From contig NZ_CP075691.1 of assembly GCF_020026305.1 (NCBI RefSeq), positions 1,054,001 to 1,118,000 of the forward strand: a stretch of 64,000 nt of DNA. Reading direction: 5' to 3'. Origin of the DNA: Streptomyces sp. 135 (GTDB lineage Bacteria > Actinomycetota > Actinomycetes > Streptomycetales > Streptomycetaceae). Under the pieces are notes generated by a model, which was given only the letters and a program-made list of their open reading frames with translations, did no database searches and was not told where the DNA came from. The position numbers and the translations under genes were made by a program. The stretch's first letter is position 1, and each line of letters starts with the position of its first letter. This document shows positions 32,613 to 41,789 of the stretch, one piece after another.

Positions 32613-34685
32613 ATGCGTCATATGCCACCCCCCGCCATCCGCCGAAGAGTGCTCGGATCGCTCGCCGCCGTCGTGCTGTGCGCCGGAGGGCTCGCCGCTC
32701 CGGCCGCCGCACGTGACGCCGGAGAGCGGCCCACCCCCGGGCGTTCCGCCGCCGAACGCGCCGCCGAGCCCGCCGTGAAGCTTCCGGACGGCTTGGCGCT
32801 CACCCCGCCCATGGGGTTCAACAACTGGAACTCCACGCACTGCCGTGCCGAGTTCGACGAGGCGATGGTCAAGGGGATCGCCGACATCTTCGTCGCGAAG
32901 GGCCTCAAGGACGCCGGTTATCAGTACGTCAACCTGGACGACTGCTGGGCGCTGCCGGAGCGTGACGCCAACGGCAAGTTGGTGCCCGACCCCAAGCGTT
33001 TCCCCAACGGCATCAAGGCGGTCGCGGACTACGTCCACTCCAAGGGGCTGAAGTTCGGCATCTACACCAGCGCCGGTACGAAGACCTGCAACGTCGCCGG
33101 GTTCCCCGGCGCGCTCGGCCATGAGCGCAGCGACGCCCAGCAGTTCGCGGACTGGGGTGTCGACTACCTCAAGTACGACAACTGCAACAACCAGGGCGTG
33201 GACGCCAAGAAGCGGTACACCGTGATGCGTGACGCGCTCAAGGCCGCCTCCGAGACCACCGGCAGGCCCATCGTCTACAGCATCTGCGAGTGGGGCGAGA
33301 ACAAGCCGTGGGAGTGGGCCGCGGACGTCGGCCACCTGTGGCGCACCACCGGGGACATCAGCGACAGCTGGTCCTCCATGCTGTCGATCATGAAGCAGAA
33401 CCTGCCGCTCGACGCGTACGCGGGTCCTGGGCACTGGAACGACCCGGACATGCTGGAGGTCGGCAACGGCGGCATGACCGGCACCGAGTACCGCACGCAC
33501 TTCTCGATGTGGTCGATCATGGCCGCGCCGCTGCTCATCGGGTCCGACCTGCGCAAGGCCTCCCCGGAGACCTTCGAGATCCTCGGCAACAAGGAAGTCA
33601 TCGCCGTCGACCAGGATCCGCTGGGCAAGCAGGGCAAGGTCCTCTCCTCCGAGAACGGCCGCTGGGTCGTCGCCAAGGAGATGAAGGACGGCAGCCGCGC
33701 CGTCGCCCTCTTCAACGAAACGGGGAGCGCGCAGACCGTCTCCACGACGGCGAAGGCGGTCGGCCTGCCCGACGCCACCGCGTACACGATGCGGGACCTG
33801 TGGCGGCACAAGAGCCACCACACGGCGGGCAGGATCGCGGCGACCGTCCCCGCGCACGGCACCGTGCTGCTGCGGGTGTCGGCCGACGGCAAGTGGTCCG
33901 AGCACCCGCCCGCCGTCGAACTCGGCCTGACCGGCGGCGACTTCTTCGAGGCGGGCAAGGGCACGCCGCTGACCACCGAGGTCACCAACCTCGGCCGCGT
34001 ACCGGCACGCCACGTGACGGCCTCGGTCAAGGCACCCGGCGGCTGGCGGACGAAGGCGACCTCGCCGGTCACCGTGCGGTCACTGTCGCCCGGCAAGACC
34101 CTGCGCACCTCGTGGCAGGTGACCGCACCGCCGGGCGCGACCCCGGGGACGTACGACGTGAAAATCGCGGCAGCCTACCGCTCCCCCACGGGCACCCGCA
34201 CCGACAACGTCCTGCCGCTCACCTCTCAGGTGGTGGTCGCACCACCCTCGGGCGCCTCGGCGCTCGGCGAGCTGCCGTGGCTCTCGATGAACAACGGCTG
34301 GGGCCCCGCGGAGCGGAACACCAGCAACGGCGAGGGCGCGGCCGGTGACGGCAAGCCGATCACCATCGGCGGAAAGGTGTACGCCAAGGGGCTCGGCGTA
34401 CACGCCGCGAGCGAGGTCACGTTCTACGCCGGCCGGGCCTGCGAGAAGGTCACGGCGGACGTCGGCGTCGACGACGAGACCCGCACCGACGGCACGATCG
34501 CCTTCGAGATCTGGGCGGACGGCGAAAAGGCGGCATCCACCGGCGTACTCACCAACGCCATGCCCGCCCAGCCGATCTCCGCGGACGTGAGCGGCGCCCA
34601 GGTCGTCCGCCTGGTCGTCACCGATGGCGGCGACGGAATCTACGCGGACCATGGCGACTGGGCGGAGGCGACGCTGAGCTGCTGA
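32613..34685 (+). CDS. Secreted alpha-galactosidase, GH27, with NEW3 and NPCBM domains
   Basis: A 690-residue exported glycosidase. Signal peptide at residues 1-34 (RRRVLGSLAAVVLCAGG, cleavage near APAAA). GH27 catalytic domain at about residues 55-330: MGFNNWNSTHC, LDDCW, the nucleophile Asp of YLKYDNCNN and the acid/base Asp of GHWNDPDMLEVGN. A C-terminal beta domain follows, then a NEW3 'alpha-galactosidase-associated' domain (about 420-510) and an NPCBM carbohydrate-binding domain (about 555-690: GLGVHAASEVTFY). ATG 32613 has GGAGGA upstream. It should release galactose from plant galactomannan or raffinose-type oligosaccharides. The ROK kinase and LacI repressor next door suggest one regulated sugar unit. 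Confidence 0.93.
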   Translation: MRHMPPPAIRRRVLGSLAAVVLCAGGLAAPAAARDAGERPTPGRSAAERAAEPAVKLPDGLALTPPMGFNNWNSTHCRAEFDEAMVKGIADIFVAKGLKDAGYQYVNLDDCWALPERDANGKLVPDPKRFPNGIKAVADYVHSKGLKFGIYTSAGTKTCNVAGFPGALGHERSDAQQFADWGVDYLKYDNCNNQGVDAKKRYTVMRDALKAASETTGRPIVYSICEWGENKPWEWAADVGHLWRTTGDISDSWSSMLSIMKQNLPLDAYAGPGHWNDPDMLEVGNGGMTGTEYRTHFSMWSIMAAPLLIGSDLRKASPETFEILGNKEVIAVDQDPLGKQGKVLSSENGRWVVAKEMKDGSRAVALFNETGSAQTVSTTAKAVGLPDATAYTMRDLWRHKSHHTAGRIAATVPAHGTVLLRVSADGKWSEHPPAVELGLTGGDFFEAGKGTPLTTEVTNLGRVPARHVTASVKAPGGWRTKATSPVTVRSLSPGKTLRTSWQVTAPPGATPGTYDVKIAAAYRSPTGTRTDNVLPLTSQVVVAPPSGASALGELPWLSMNNGWGPAERNTSNGEGAAGDGKPITIGGKVYAKGLGVHAASEVTFYAGRACEKVTADVGVDDETRTDGTIAFEIWADGEKAASTGVLTNAMPAQPISADVSGAQVVRLVVTDGGDGIYADHGDWAEATLSC

Positions 34686-34728
34686 GACGGTGTCGGGGGT
34701 TAGGGGTTGGGGTCCGCAGCCACCCCTC

Positions 34729-35697
34729 TCAGCCCCCCACCCCCGACCGCACCCCCACCGCCCCGCTCAACGCGCCCCCGAGCGCCGCCGCCGCCGCGCC
34801 GACCAGGCCCGCGTCCGTGCCCGTCTGGGCGGGGGTCACCGTCAGGCGCCGTACGAAGGAGAGCGTGGCGTAGTCGCGCAGGGCGCGGCGCAGCGGTGTG
34901 AAGAGGATGTCGCCCGCCTTCGCCACTCCCCCGCCGATCACCGCGATGTCGATCTCGACGAGCGTGGCCGTGGCGGCGATCCCGGCGGCCAGCGCCTGGG
35001 CCGCCCGTTCGAAGGAGGCGAGGGCCACGGGGTCACCCGCGCGGGCGGCGTTCGCCACGGCCGCGGCCGAGGTGTCGCCGTCGGGGCCCGGCCGCCAGCC
35101 GTTCTCCACGGCGCGGCGCGCGATGTTCGGGCCGCTCGCCATGCGCTCGACGCAGCCGCGCGCACCGCACGGGCAGAGATCGCCGTCGAGGTCCACGCTG
35201 ATGTGACCGATGTGGCCCGCGTTCCCCGTGGGGCCCGGGTGCAGCTTGCCGCCGAGGACGAGGCCGCCGCCGACGCCGGTCGAGACGACCATGCACAGCG
35301 CGTTGTCATGACCGCGGGCCGCGCCCTGCCAGTGCTCGGCCGCGGTCATCGCCACACCGTCGCCGACCAGCTCGACGGGGAGCCCGCCGGTCACCGCGCG
35401 GACCCGCTCCACCAGCGGATAGCCGCGCCAGCCGGGGACGTTGACCGGGCTGACCGTGCCGGCCGACGCGTCCACCGGACCCGCGCTGCCGATGCCGACG
35501 GCCGCGACCCGGCCCCACAGCTCACCGGAGGTCAGCTCGCCGAGGGCCTCCTCGACCGCCCGCATCACCGTGTCACCGTCCTCGCGCGCGGGCGTGGGCC
35601 GCTGGGCACGGAGCAGGATGCGCCCCCGCCCGTCCACCAGGGCGCCGGCGATCTTGGTGCCGCCGATGTCGAGTGCGGCGACGAGGTCCATGTGCAT
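34729..35697 (-). CDS. ROK-family sugar kinase (glucokinase-like)
   Basis: A 322-residue ROK kinase. The ATP-binding loop ALDIGGTKIAGALVD is intact, the catalytic Asp lies in LVGDGVAMTAAEHW, the zinc motif is CPCGARGCVE and the adenosine motif VIGGGVAKAGD. Intact phosphate and catalytic motifs mark a kinase rather than a repressor. ATG 35697 (or 35691) is used, with GGAG about ten bases upstream. It probably phosphorylates glucose or a related hexose released by the neighbouring galactosidase. It is convergent with that gene and divergent from the LacI gene, with a LacI palindrome between the two. Confidence 0.92.
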   Translation of the reverse strand: MHMDLVAALDIGGTKIAGALVDGRGRILLRAQRPTPAREDGDTVMRAVEEALGELTSGELWGRVAAVGIGSAGPVDASAGTVSPVNVPGWRGYPLVERVRAVTGGLPVELVGDGVAMTAAEHWQGAARGHDNALCMVVSTGVGGGLVLGGKLHPGPTGNAGHIGHISVDLDGDLCPCGARGCVERMASGPNIARRAVENGWRPGPDGDTSAAAVANAARAGDPVALASFERAAQALAAGIAATATLVEIDIAVIGGGVAKAGDILFTPLRRALRDYATLSFVRRLTVTPAQTGTDAGLVGAAAAALGGALSGAVGVRSGVGG

Positions 35698-35761
35698 CTG
35701 TGTCGGGTCTCCTGTGTAAGGGCAGGCCGGAGAGTGCGAAGGTCAGTCTCCCCCGCATCTG

Positions 35762-35773
35762 ACAACGTTGTCC
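35762..35773. promoter_or_regulatory. LacI-type operator
   Basis: GACAACGTTGTC is a perfect 12-bp palindrome with the central CG typical of LacI/GalR sites. It lies 65 bp upstream of the ROK kinase start and 114 bp upstream of the lacI-family start, so the repressor could control both genes. Confidence 0.65.
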
Positions 35774-35886
35774 AGGGCCTATGCTCGACGCCACGGCTTC
35801 AGGGGCGGCCCCATGCCCGCCTCGCCTCATAGGAACCTCATAAGACCGCATGAGAATCCGTGGACGACAGGACAGGACAGCGCACC

Positions 35887-36927
35887 GTGGCCCAGACCGC
35901 CGCCCGACGACCCGACAACCGCTACGGCAACCGTCCGACCATGAAGGATGTCGCGGCCCGCGCGGGAGTCGGCCTGAAGACGGTCTCGCGCGTCGTGAAC
36001 GGCGAGCCGGGCGTCACCCCCGACACCGAACGCCGCGTCCAGGAGGCCATCGAGGCCCTGGGCTTCCGCCGCAACGACAGCGCGCGCGTCCTGCGCAAGG
36101 GCCGCACCGCCAGCATCGGCCTGGTCCTGGAGGATCTCGCGGACCCCTTCTACGGCCCGCTGAGCCGCGCCGTCGAGGAGGTCGCGCGGGCGCACGGCGC
36201 GCTGCTCATCAACGGTTCGAGCGCCGAGGACCCGGACCGCGAGCAGGAGTTGGTGCTCGCGCTGTGCGCACGCCGGGTCGACGGGCTCGTCATCATCCCG
36301 GCCGGTGACGACCACCGCTATCTGGAGCCCGAGATCGCCGCCGGGGTCGCGACCGTCTTCGTGGACCGGCCGGCCGGGAAGATCGACGCCGACGTGGTGC
36401 TCTCCGACAGCTTCGGCGGCGCGCGGGACGGCGTCGCCCACCTCATCGCGCACGGCCACCGCCGGATCGGGTTCATCGGTGACCAGCCGCGCATCCACAC
36501 CGCCATAGAGCGGCTGCGCGGCTACCGCGCCGCGATGGAGGACGCCGGCATCCCGGTCGACGAGGCGTGGATGTCGCTGGGGGTCACCGACCCGCGGCGG
36601 GTCCGCGCGGCGGCCGAGGCGATGCTCTCCGGTCCCGAGCCGGTCACGGCGGTCTTCGCGGGGAACAACCGCGTGACCGTCACGGTCGTCCGGGTGCTGG
36701 CCGCCCTCGACAGGCCCGTGGCCCTGGTGGGCTTCGACGACATCGAGCTGGCGGATCTGCTGGAGCCCGGCGTGACCGTCGTCGCGCAGGACGCGGCGCA
36801 GCTGGGCAGGACGGCCGCCGAGCGGCTGTTCCGGCAACTCGACGGCGCGGCCGGGCCTCCGGAGCGGGTCGAGCTGCCGACGCGGCTCATCACACGCGGA
36901 TCGGGGGAACTCCCACCCGCCGACTGA
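35887..36927 (+). CDS. LacI-family transcriptional repressor
   Basis: A 346-residue repressor. The LacI helix-turn-helix and hinge are TMKDVAARAGVGLKTVSRVVNG and GFRRNDSARVLRKGRTASIG. The periplasmic-binding-like sensor domain follows (PFYGPLSRAVEEVAR, VVFADRPAG-like VFVDRP, HGHRRIGFIGD, VALVGFDDIELADLL). GTG 35887 is used (VAQTAARRPDNRYGNRP); GTG 35860 is an alternative without a better ribosome site. The adjacent GACAACGTTGTC palindrome, the ROK kinase and the alpha-galactosidase suggest control of sugar use, with a sugar or sugar phosphate as inducer. Confidence 0.92.
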   Translation: MAQTAARRPDNRYGNRPTMKDVAARAGVGLKTVSRVVNGEPGVTPDTERRVQEAIEALGFRRNDSARVLRKGRTASIGLVLEDLADPFYGPLSRAVEEVARAHGALLINGSSAEDPDREQELVLALCARRVDGLVIIPAGDDHRYLEPEIAAGVATVFVDRPAGKIDADVVLSDSFGGARDGVAHLIAHGHRRIGFIGDQPRIHTAIERLRGYRAAMEDAGIPVDEAWMSLGVTDPRRVRAAAEAMLSGPEPVTAVFAGNNRVTVTVVRVLAALDRPVALVGFDDIELADLLEPGVTVVAQDAAQLGRTAAERLFRQLDGAAGPPERVELPTRLITRGSGELPPAD

Positions 36928-36941
36928 GCGCCTGCCTCCAA

Positions 36942-36965
36942 GGCCCTGCCCCGCCGCTCAGGGCC
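36942..36965. terminator. Short hairpin between convergent genes
   Basis: GGCCCTG and CAGGGCC flank an N10 loop. The downstream arm overlaps the stop codon of the leftward gene at 36958. The stem is modest; a terminator for the LacI gene is possible. Confidence 0.4.
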
Positions 36966-37446
36966 AGAACGCGATCGCGAGCCCGAGCAGTGTGGTCAGG
37001 GCCACGAGTCCGCCGAGGGCGCCGGCGACCAGCGCGATCTTCTCGGTGGCGGGCTTCAGCTCCCGCCACCCCAGCTCCTCGGCGACGCCCCGGATCAAGC
37101 GGCGGCCGTCGGCGGAGGAGAAGGCGTGCCGCTCGGAGCCGTCCGGGGAGCGGCTCCACGTGCGGTACCGGACCCGGCCGTTCTCGACGCTCGTCTGCGT
37201 CGTTCCGAACGGTCCTTGCCGCTCGGTGCGGACCACGTCCGTGAGGGTGAAGGTCCCTGCGGCGGGACGCAGGGCGACCCGGTAGGTGTGCACCTGGATG
37301 ACGCGTTCCCCGGCCGCCCGCGGGACGTCCACGATCAGGTCGAACCCCGGCTCCGTCCGCCGGAAGCGGTAGGGCGTGCCGGTGGTCGCGGCCTCGGCAC
37401 GGGCGCGCAGCTCGTCGGCGGCGTGCGCGCCGGAGGGTTCGTTCAT
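36958..37446 (-). CDS. Small protein with one C-terminal membrane helix, coupled to the Ser/Thr kinase
   Basis: A 162-residue protein from ATG 37446 (MNEPSGAHAADELRARAEAA). The N-terminal 125 residues look beta-rich (FRRTEPGFDLIVDVP, HTYRVALRPAAGTFTLTDVV), and a single C-terminal membrane helix ends the protein (ALVAGALGGLVALTTLLGLA). Its start lies only four bases after the kinase stop, and no good ribosome site is visible, so translation is probably coupled. It may be an accessory or substrate of the kinase; this is inference. No known family assigned. Confidence 0.75.
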   Translation of the reverse strand: MNEPSGAHAADELRARAEAATTGTPYRFRRTEPGFDLIVDVPRAAGERVIQVHTYRVALRPAAGTFTLTDVVRTERQGPFGTTQTSVENGRVRYRTWSRSPDGSERHAFSSADGRRLIRGVAEELGWRELKPATEKIALVAGALGGLVALTTLLGLAIAFWP

Positions 37447-37450
37447 GGCT

Positions 37451-39215
37451 TCAGCAGGTGGGCAGGCCGGGCACCGGCTTGTCGTTGTCGCCGCCCTTGA
37501 TGTAGACGTCGCTGACGAAGACGCCCGTGTTGCCGCTGTCGTCGTCCGTCTTCGCCCACCACACGTTCGTCCACTCGCCGTGCGTCTCACGGCGGCCGAG
37601 GTTCTGCTGGCAGTAGAAGTAGTTCGTGCCCGCGTGCAGGGTGCCCGCCTCGGCGCCGGACGCGGTGTACGACTTCGCGGTGCTCCACACCACGCAGTTG
37701 TACTTGCCGCCGCCCACGGGGTGGCAGACGGGCTCCTCCGCGGCGCCGCTCCCGCCGCCCGGCTTGCTTCCGCCGGTCGGCTTGGAGGTGGGGTCGGGGC
37801 GCGACGCGGGCTCGTCCCGGTCCTTGCCGTCCTCGGCGCTCCCGCCCTTGTCCGCACCGCCCTTGTCCCGGTCCGAGGCGTCGGTGCCGTCCTTGCCCGC
37901 GTCCTTGGAGCGCCGCGCGTCCGGCTCGCGGGACTTCTTGTCGTCGCGCTCCGACGGCTCGGGGCGCTTCGACCCGTCTCCGAGGGGGCCACGGCTGCCG
38001 TCGTCCTCGATCGATCCGGAGTCTCCGGGCGCCGCGTCCTCGCGCGTCTGGCCACCGCCGTCGTCCTTGCCACCGAAGTGGGCGACGGCCGCGCCGGTCA
38101 CCGCGATGACCACGGCCACGGCGGCCGCGGCGAGCAACGCCCTGCCGCGACGCGGGCGTCGTGTCGAGCGCGTCTCCCCGAGGCGGACGGGCGGCGGTCC
38201 CTGCGGCGCCCCGAAAGGCGGCGTGGGAGAAGGGTGCGCGGGCGAAGGATGCGCGGCCGAAGGCGGCGGCCCGAAGCCCGGCGGCGGGGTGCTCGGGATG
38301 CTGCGCTCGGTGCCCGGTGCGGCCTGGCGCGGCCCCGAACGCCTGCGCGCCGCCCGGCCCGAGGGCCGCCACACCGGCGAGCAGCCGCCGCGCCTCTTCC
38401 GCGTCGGGACGCGCCTCGGGGTCCTTGTCCATGAGCCGGCGCAGTACGGGGGTCAGCGCCCCGGAGCGCCGCGGCTCGGGCAGCGGGTCGGCGACGATGG
38501 CGGTGAGCGTGGACCACGTCGACGTACGGCGGAAGGGCGAGGAGCCTTCGACGGCGGCGTACAGCGTCGCGCCGAGCGCCCAGACGTCCGAGGCGGGGCC
38601 GGGGTCGTGGCCCTGGGCGCGCTCGGGCGCCAAGTAGTCCAGGGAGCCGACCAGTTCGCCGCTGCGCGTGAGGTGGGTGGCCGAGCCGTCGCCGGGGTCC
38701 TCCATCGTGGCGATGCCGAAGTCGGTCAGGACGACGCGGCCGCCGGTCTCCAGCAGGATGTTGCCGGGCTTCACGTCGCGGTGCAGTACGCCCACGCGGT
38801 GCGCCGCGGCGAGGGCCTCCATGACCTTGGCGCCGATGGCCGCGGCCTCACCGGGGCCGAGGGCGCCGCGCTCGCGCAGCACGTCGTCGAGGGACGGGCC
38901 GTCGACGAGCTCCATGACGATCAGCGGCCGCCCGTCGACCTCCGCCACGTCGTGCACGGCGACGACTCCCGGATGCCGCACGCGCGCGGCGGCGCGGGCC
39001 TCGCGCTGCATCCGCAGCCGCAGGTCGGCCAGTTCCGGCCCGGCCGCGTCCGTGTACGTGCGCAGTTCCTTCACCGCGACCTCGCGGTGCAGCACCTCGT
39101 CGACCGCGCGCCATACGACGCCCATGCCGCCGCGGCCGAGCTGTGCCAGCACGCGATAGCGCCCGGCGAGGAGCCTGCCCGCCTCGCCCGTCTGTTCCTG
39201 ATCCCCCGAAGACAC
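37451..39215 (-). pseudogene. Membrane Ser/Thr protein kinase, split by a frameshift
   Basis: Reading leftwards from ATG 39215, an intact Hanks-type kinase domain covers about residues 18-285: glycine loop LGRGGMGVVW, Lys49, HRDVKPGNILL, DFGIA and LAPERAQG. After VAALGPGGAQAFGAAPG the frame turns into Arg/Ala-rich nonsense, while another frame takes over near 38320-38374 (TERSIPSTPPPGFGPPP). That second frame has a membrane helix (ALLAAAAVAVVIAVTGAAV), a charged Pro/Asp/Lys linker and a Cys-containing extracellular domain ending VPGLPTC at 37451. One extra base (for example in CCTGGCGC at 38323-38330) would explain the split. Joined, the protein is about 587 residues, normal for this family. 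It may be a true mutation or an assembly error. Confidence 0.85.
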
Positions 39216-39290
39216 CGCTGCCCCGTCCCTGCGACACCACTTTCCGTGGCGTACAGACTACGGGGCAGCGGTGACAGTACGTGCCGGGCG

Positions 39291-40583
39291 TTACTTGCCC
39301 GATCCCGTGAGGTCGCCCCGGCGCGGGCCCGCGAAGCCCTGGAGGCGGGCCAGGGTCAGGCCGGTGAGCCGGGTGACCTCGCCCGCGTCGAGGGCGCCGC
39401 AGTCCAGGCCGCGCAGCAGGTAGCCGGCGAGGGCCTTGGCGGTGGCGGGCTCGTCGGCCACGCCGCCGCCCTCGTGGTGACCGGCGTAGGCGGCCAGGCG
39501 CTTGGCGGCGGCCTCGAAGCCCTCGCGGTAGAACGCGAAGACGGCGGCGTAGCGGGTCGGGATGTGGCCGGGGTGCATGTCCCAGCCCTGGTAGTACGCG
39601 CGGGCCAGGGCGCCCCGGGTGAGGCCATAGTGCAGCCGCCAGGCGTCGTGGACCTGCTCGGTGGTGCCGACGGGCAGGACGTTGGTGGAGCCGTCGGAGA
39701 CGCGGACGCCGGTGCCGGCGGCGGCGACCTGCATGACGGCCTTGGCGTGGTCGGCGGCCGGGTGGTCGCTCGCCTGGTAGGCGGCGCTCACGTGCAGGCA
39801 GGCGCTGTAGTCGAAGGTGCCGTAGTGCAGGCCGGTTGCGCGGCCCTCGGCGGCCTGGATCATGCGGGCGACGGCGGCGGTGCCGTCGGTGGCGAGGATG
39901 GACTGGCTGGTCTCGATCTGGATCTCGAAGCCGATGCGGCCCGGCTCCAGGCCGCGTGCCTTCTCGAACTCCTCCAGGAGGCGCACCATCGCGGTGACCT
40001 GCTCGGGGTAGGTCACCTTGGGCAGCGTCAGGACGAGCCCGTCGGGCAGGCCGCCCGCCTCCATGAGGCCGGACAGGAAGATGTCGAGGGTGCGGATGCC
40101 CCGGTCGCGTACGGCCTGCTCCATGCACTTCATGCGGATGCCCATGTACGGGGCGGCGGTGCCGTTCTTGTACGCCTCGGCGATCAGGCGTGCCGCGCGG
40201 GCGGCGTCCTGGTCCTCGTCGGCGCCCTTGTAGCCGTCCTCGAAGTCGACGCGGAGGTCTTCGACGGGCTCGCGCTCCAGCTTGGTGCGTACGCGCGTGT
40301 AGACGGCTTCGGCGAGGTCGTCCGTGAGGCCGAGGACGGCGGCGAAGGAGGCGGCGTCCGGGGCGTGTTCGTCGAGCATCGCCAGGGCCTTGTCGCCCCA
40401 GGTGCGGATGGTGTCGGCGGTGAACTGCTCGCCGGGGACGTAGACGGTGTGGACGGGCTGGCGGGTGCCGGGGTCTCCGGGGTAGCGGCGCTCCAGCTCC
40501 GCGTCCACGGGGGCGAGGGAAGCGCTGATGCCCTCGCTGACCGCGCCGGCGAGGCTCGTCGCCACCTTCTCTTGCTGACCCAT
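39291..40583 (-). CDS. DUF6986 family protein, aldolase/citrate lyase beta-like
   Basis: A 430-residue TIM-barrel-like protein with features of the HpcH/HpaI and citrate-lyase-beta superfamily: DLRVDFEDGYKG (metal-binding ED), LTLPKVTYPEQV, GFEIQIETSQSI (Glu ligand) and GLHYGTFDYSACL. These suggest Mg-dependent C-C lyase chemistry on a short oxo-acid; the substrate is unknown. ATG 40583 is chosen because GGAGG lies ten bases upstream; GTG 40598 is also in frame. In my recollection, DUF6986 genes occur near purine-breakdown genes in Streptomyces. A TTCCG-N5-CGGAA repeat upstream (40623-40637) would suit an IclR-type repressor. Confidence 0.8.
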   Translation of the reverse strand: MGQQEKVATSLAGAVSEGISASLAPVDAELERRYPGDPGTRQPVHTVYVPGEQFTADTIRTWGDKALAMLDEHAPDAASFAAVLGLTDDLAEAVYTRVRTKLEREPVEDLRVDFEDGYKGADEDQDAARAARLIAEAYKNGTAAPYMGIRMKCMEQAVRDRGIRTLDIFLSGLMEAGGLPDGLVLTLPKVTYPEQVTAMVRLLEEFEKARGLEPGRIGFEIQIETSQSILATDGTAAVARMIQAAEGRATGLHYGTFDYSACLHVSAAYQASDHPAADHAKAVMQVAAAGTGVRVSDGSTNVLPVGTTEQVHDAWRLHYGLTRGALARAYYQGWDMHPGHIPTRYAAVFAFYREGFEAAAKRLAAYAGHHEGGGVADEPATAKALAGYLLRGLDCGALDAGEVTRLTGLTLARLQGFAGPRRGDLTGSGK

Positions 40584-40622
40584 TCCCGCATCCTCCACAC
40601 AGTCGGTGCCGCGCCCGGCAGT

Positions 40623-40637
40623 TTCCGCTTCACGGAA
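40623..40637. promoter_or_regulatory. Inverted repeat upstream of the DUF6986 gene
   Basis: TTCCGCTTCACGGAA (TTCCG-N5-CGGAA) lies 40 bp upstream of the start codon at 40583. TTCC/GGAA repeats of this size are typical of IclR-family repressors such as those of allantoin and glyoxylate genes. No such regulator is in the window. Confidence 0.5.
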
Positions 40638-40830
40638 TCAAGAATCCGTATAGCGAAGTTATCCGTGACCTTCGTCCCGGTCAACACCTTCCCGTGTCCT
40701 GCATCCGTAGCCGACCGCGCGGGATCACGCGTGTCCCGGGCCCGCTCGGCGGCCGGTGCGGACAGTCTGTGGCCCACATACTCCCCGCGCCCCCGGCGCC
40801 GGCCGCGCGGGCTGAACTCAAGGAGCTTGT

Positions 40831-41730
40831 GTGCCGATCGACTCCCCCTTCACGCGCCGTTCCGTCCTGCGGACCGCACTCGCCGCCGCCGTGGCGCTCC
40901 CCCTGTCCGGCACGGCGCTGTCCGGCGGCCCGGCACGGGCCGCCGGGGCGCCGGAAGCGCGCCTGGAGGTCATGTCGTACAACGTCCGCTACGCGAGCAA
41001 CAGGCCACCGCACACCTGGCCCGAACGCCGCCCGGCCATGAAGGAGATGCTCCTGCGCGCCCAGCCGCACATCATCGGCACCCAAGAGGGCCTCTACTAC
41101 CAGCTGCAGGACATCGAGAGCGACCTCGGCGCGAACTACGACTGGGTCGGCACGGGGGTCGGCGGCGGCAGCCGAGACGAGTTCATGGCCATCTTTTACG
41201 ACAACCGCCGACTGTTCCCGCTCGAATACGAGCACTTCTGGCTCTCGGACACCCCGTACACCATCGCTTCGAACACCTGGGGCGCCAACTCGCCCCGCAT
41301 GGCGTCCTGGGTGCGCTTCCTCGACCTGATCACGAACACCCAGCTGTACGTCCTCAACACGCACTTCGACCACGTCAGCCAGAACGCGCGCGAGCGTTCG
41401 GCGGCCCTCATGGTCGAGCGCATCGCCCTGATGAAGACGACCACCCCGCTCATCGTGACGGGCGACTTCAACGCCACGGCGCACGACAGCACCGTCTACA
41501 CCACGATGCTGGGAGCCGGTCTCGTCGACACCTGGGACGTCGCCCAGGAACGCGGCCCGGCGTACGGCACGTTCGGCGGTTACAAGCCGCCCGTCGTGGG
41601 CGGCGGCCGCATCGACTGGGTCCTGACGAGGCCGTCGGCGACGGTCCATTCCGCGTCGATGAACACGTTCTCGCTCGGCGGGCAGTACCCGAGCGACCAC
41701 TGGGCCGTGCAGGCGACGTTGACGCTGTGA
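40831..41730 (+). CDS. Tat-exported endonuclease/exonuclease/phosphatase-family enzyme
   Basis: A 299-residue protein starting at GTG 40831 with AAGGAG five bases upstream. The twin-arginine signal is TRRSVLRTALAAAVALPLSG with likely cleavage after ARA. The EEP fold residues are visible in order: LEVMSYNVRY (Asn), IIGTQEG (catalytic Glu), LNTHFDHVS, TGDFNAT (Asp/Asn), IDWVL (Asp) and SDHWAV (catalytic His). Such secreted metal-dependent phosphoesterases act on nucleic acids, phospholipids or sugar phosphates; the specificity is unknown. The protein probably folds with its metal before export. Confidence 0.9.
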   Translation: MPIDSPFTRRSVLRTALAAAVALPLSGTALSGGPARAAGAPEARLEVMSYNVRYASNRPPHTWPERRPAMKEMLLRAQPHIIGTQEGLYYQLQDIESDLGANYDWVGTGVGGGSRDEFMAIFYDNRRLFPLEYEHFWLSDTPYTIASNTWGANSPRMASWVRFLDLITNTQLYVLNTHFDHVSQNARERSAALMVERIALMKTTTPLIVTGDFNATAHDSTVYTTMLGAGLVDTWDVAQERGPAYGTFGGYKPPVVGGGRIDWVLTRPSATVHSASMNTFSLGGQYPSDHWAVQATLTL

Positions 41731-41735
41731 CGCGG

Positions 41736-41773
41736 CGAGGCCCCCGCTCCGCGGGCGCGGGGCGAGGGCCTCG
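41736..41773. terminator. Hairpin between convergent genes
   Basis: CGAGGCCC pairs with GGGCCTCG, with an inner CCCCGC/GCGGGG region. It sits between the stops of the exported phosphoesterase and etfA, so it could serve both directions. Confidence 0.6.
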
Positions 41774-41789
41774 TACGGGCGCTACAGGC

